Positions 63,292-64,000 of a DNA stretch of 64,000 nt are shown piece after piece. The stretch lies in NCBI GenBank assembly GCA_016214695.1, contig JACRNY010000003.1, forward strand, positions 103,236 to 167,235. The letters run 5' to 3'. This stretch comes from Nitrosomonadales bacterium (GTDB lineage Bacteria; Pseudomonadota; Gammaproteobacteria; Burkholderiales; Gallionellaceae). A model generated the notes under the pieces. The model saw only the letters and a list, made by a program, of their open reading frames with translations. It had not been told where the DNA came from and made no database searches. The translations under genes and the position numbers were made by a program. Each line of letters opens with the position of its first letter. Within the stretch, counting starts at the first letter, position 1.

Positions 63292-63314
63292 GCATGGGCG
63301 CAAAGCGCCCATGC
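63292..63314. terminator. Bidirectional hairpin terminator
   Basis: Perfect stem GCATGGGCG with CGCCCATGC and loop CAAAG, followed on the plus strand by TATTTTCC. It closes the repeat region and lies 7 bp beyond the stop of the minus-strand gene remnant, so it could end transcription from that side too, though the T run is poor there. Confidence 0.6.
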
Positions 63315-63321
63315 TATTTTC

Positions 63322-63864
63322 CTATCCCTCCAACTGTGTAGTTATCAGCTCTTGAGTTATGTCAACGGTGGCAGCGACATCGCTAATATCAAATTCATCC
63401 CATTGAGCATGCGTTGCTTTAGTCCGAACGTGTGCTGCAACTCTGGCTCGCTTTGCCTTCGTGCCAGTAATCACTTCAATCTTTGTAAGTGCACCAATAA
63501 GCGAATCTAGCTGTACGCCAGTTTCTACAATCTCATTTTTTCGACAAATACGCCTCACAGTATCCTCAAATACAACACCGCAAATAACGCCTGCTTCTTG
63601 TTTTTTCTGTTCTTTAAGATATGCACGTCCATGCTCAAGGAAATCATCAAATGTTTCAGCCCTAGCTCTGTCGGCTATTGATGTGAGAAGGCCGGCATCA
63701 ATATCGCGAAGCATAATGGCAAGCAATTCTGCAAACTCTCCAACGTCGTTGTGTATGACCCATCCTGAATCCCGGTCGGCGATCTTTTCTGCTCTTTTTC
63801 TGAAGGCATTTGACTCACTTGGACAAAGAACCTGAACAATATTTAGCGCAGATACCAGCTGGAG
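63322..63864 (-). pseudogene. 5'-truncated gene with HEPN-like motif, cut by an IS3-family element
   Basis: Open frame of 181 codons that has no usable start: the only in-frame ATG or TTG codons lie well inside, and upstream the frame runs straight into the end of an IS3-family element, where a TAA stops it at 63865-63867. The product is soluble and helical, with VVFEDTVRRICRKNE and, near the C-terminus, RTKATH followed by AQWDEFDISDV. The R-x4-H pattern in a helical C-terminal domain recalls HEPN-type RNases. The DNA is clearly more AT-rich than the rest of the window, suggesting recent acquisition. A start at TTG 63726 would give 134 residues and is not convincing. Confidence 0.6.
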
Positions 63865-64000
63865 TTACCAGGATTTAGTGGACAGCAGATTTGCGCTTAC
63901 GATGCGCCGCTTCAAATTCATCTGGACTGACTCCGCCAAGATGGCTGTGACGACGAATCGGATTGTAGAAACCATCTATGTACTCGGCAAGGGCCAACGT
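63860..64000 (-). mobile_element. End of an IS3-family insertion sequence
   Basis: The right end of an IS3-family element enters from the window edge. The likely terminal inverted repeat spans about 63860-63884 and reads TGTCCACTAAATCCTGG on the minus strand, overlapping the transposase stop as is usual for this family. The left end is outside the window, so neither the length nor the target duplication can be read. Confidence 0.7.
63875..64000 (-). CDS. IS3-family transposase OrfB, C-terminal 41 residues
   Basis: The frame is open to the right edge and ends at TAA (63877-63875). The 41 residues contain YIDGFYNPIRRHSHLGGVSP and DEFEAAHRKRK, the standard C-terminus of IS3-family OrfB integrases (rve domain end, after the last catalytic Glu). 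The catalytic DDE residues are outside the window. Confidence 0.88.
   Translation of the reverse strand, partial: TLALAEYIDGFYNPIRRHSHLGGVSPDEFEAAHRKRKSAVH

Overview
The window is GC-rich, densely packed DNA that reads like a betaproteobacterial chromosome. It carries an msh (MSHA type IV pilus) locus, the housekeeping run comF, trmL, gpsA, secB, grxC, rhodanese, gpmI, envC, ctpA, moeB, and a xanthomonadin/aryl-polyene-like pigment operon. Together these suggest a Gallionellaceae/Nitrosomonadales-type organism (Sideroxydans or Gallionella relatives). That placement is inferred from gene families and order only.

Layout. 1-3 kb: biotin genes bioF (cut by the left edge) and bioB, divergent from comF. 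3-21 kb: a complete MSHA pilus locus on the minus strand, in the order mshE, mshG, a pilin-like gene, a duplicated membrane protein, mshA, mshC, mshD, mshO, mshP, mshQ, then mshI, a pilN-like gene, mshJ, mshK, mshL, mshM, mshN. It sits between comF and trmL. 21-24.5 kb: trmL, gpsA, an SH3 protein, secB, grxC and a rhodanese. 24.5-31 kb: a block on the minus strand with a split PglL-type oligosaccharyltransferase, a YgaP-like DUF2892 protein, an RND efflux pump and an ArsR-family regulator whose two cysteines have the spacing of the persulfide sensors SqrR/BigR. 31-36 kb: gpmI, envC, ctpA, a small unknown gene and moeB. 36-48.6 kb: envelope and signalling genes (two diguanylate cyclases, a serine hydrolase pair, a polysaccharide deacetylase/methyltransferase/MFS set, a bacteriohemerythrin, a CZB-domain protein and small unknowns). 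48.7-61.8 kb: one long minus-strand operon for an aryl-polyene or xanthomonadin-like product, with ligase, dehydratase, acyltransferases, LolA/MMPL export, a halogenase-like flavoprotein, a XanB2-like chorismatase, a glycosyltransferase and a radical SAM enzyme, but no ketosynthase, ketoreductase or acyl carrier protein. 62-64 kb: a divergent methyltransferase, dispersed repeats, an AT-richer gene truncated by an IS3-family element, and the end of that element's transposase at the window edge.

How the parts may work together. MshE keeps the N-terminal c-di-GMP-binding motif, and the window has two GGDEF proteins that could supply the signal. MshA expression probably starts at its own sigma-54-like promoter and is damped after mshA by hairpins. 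PglL could glycosylate the pilin. The ArsR regulator probably controls the RND pump through a 24-bp palindrome just upstream of the pump genes. The functional links between blocks are inferences from position and motifs.

The most notable observations are: the pigment operon lacking a condensation module but holding halogenase-like and chorismatase genes; the persulfide-sensor-type regulator beside an RND pump; the PglL gene split by an ATGA overlap; an internally duplicated four-helix membrane protein in the pilus locus; a palindromic in-frame insertion in bioF; and a frameshifted paralogue of a small secreted protein.
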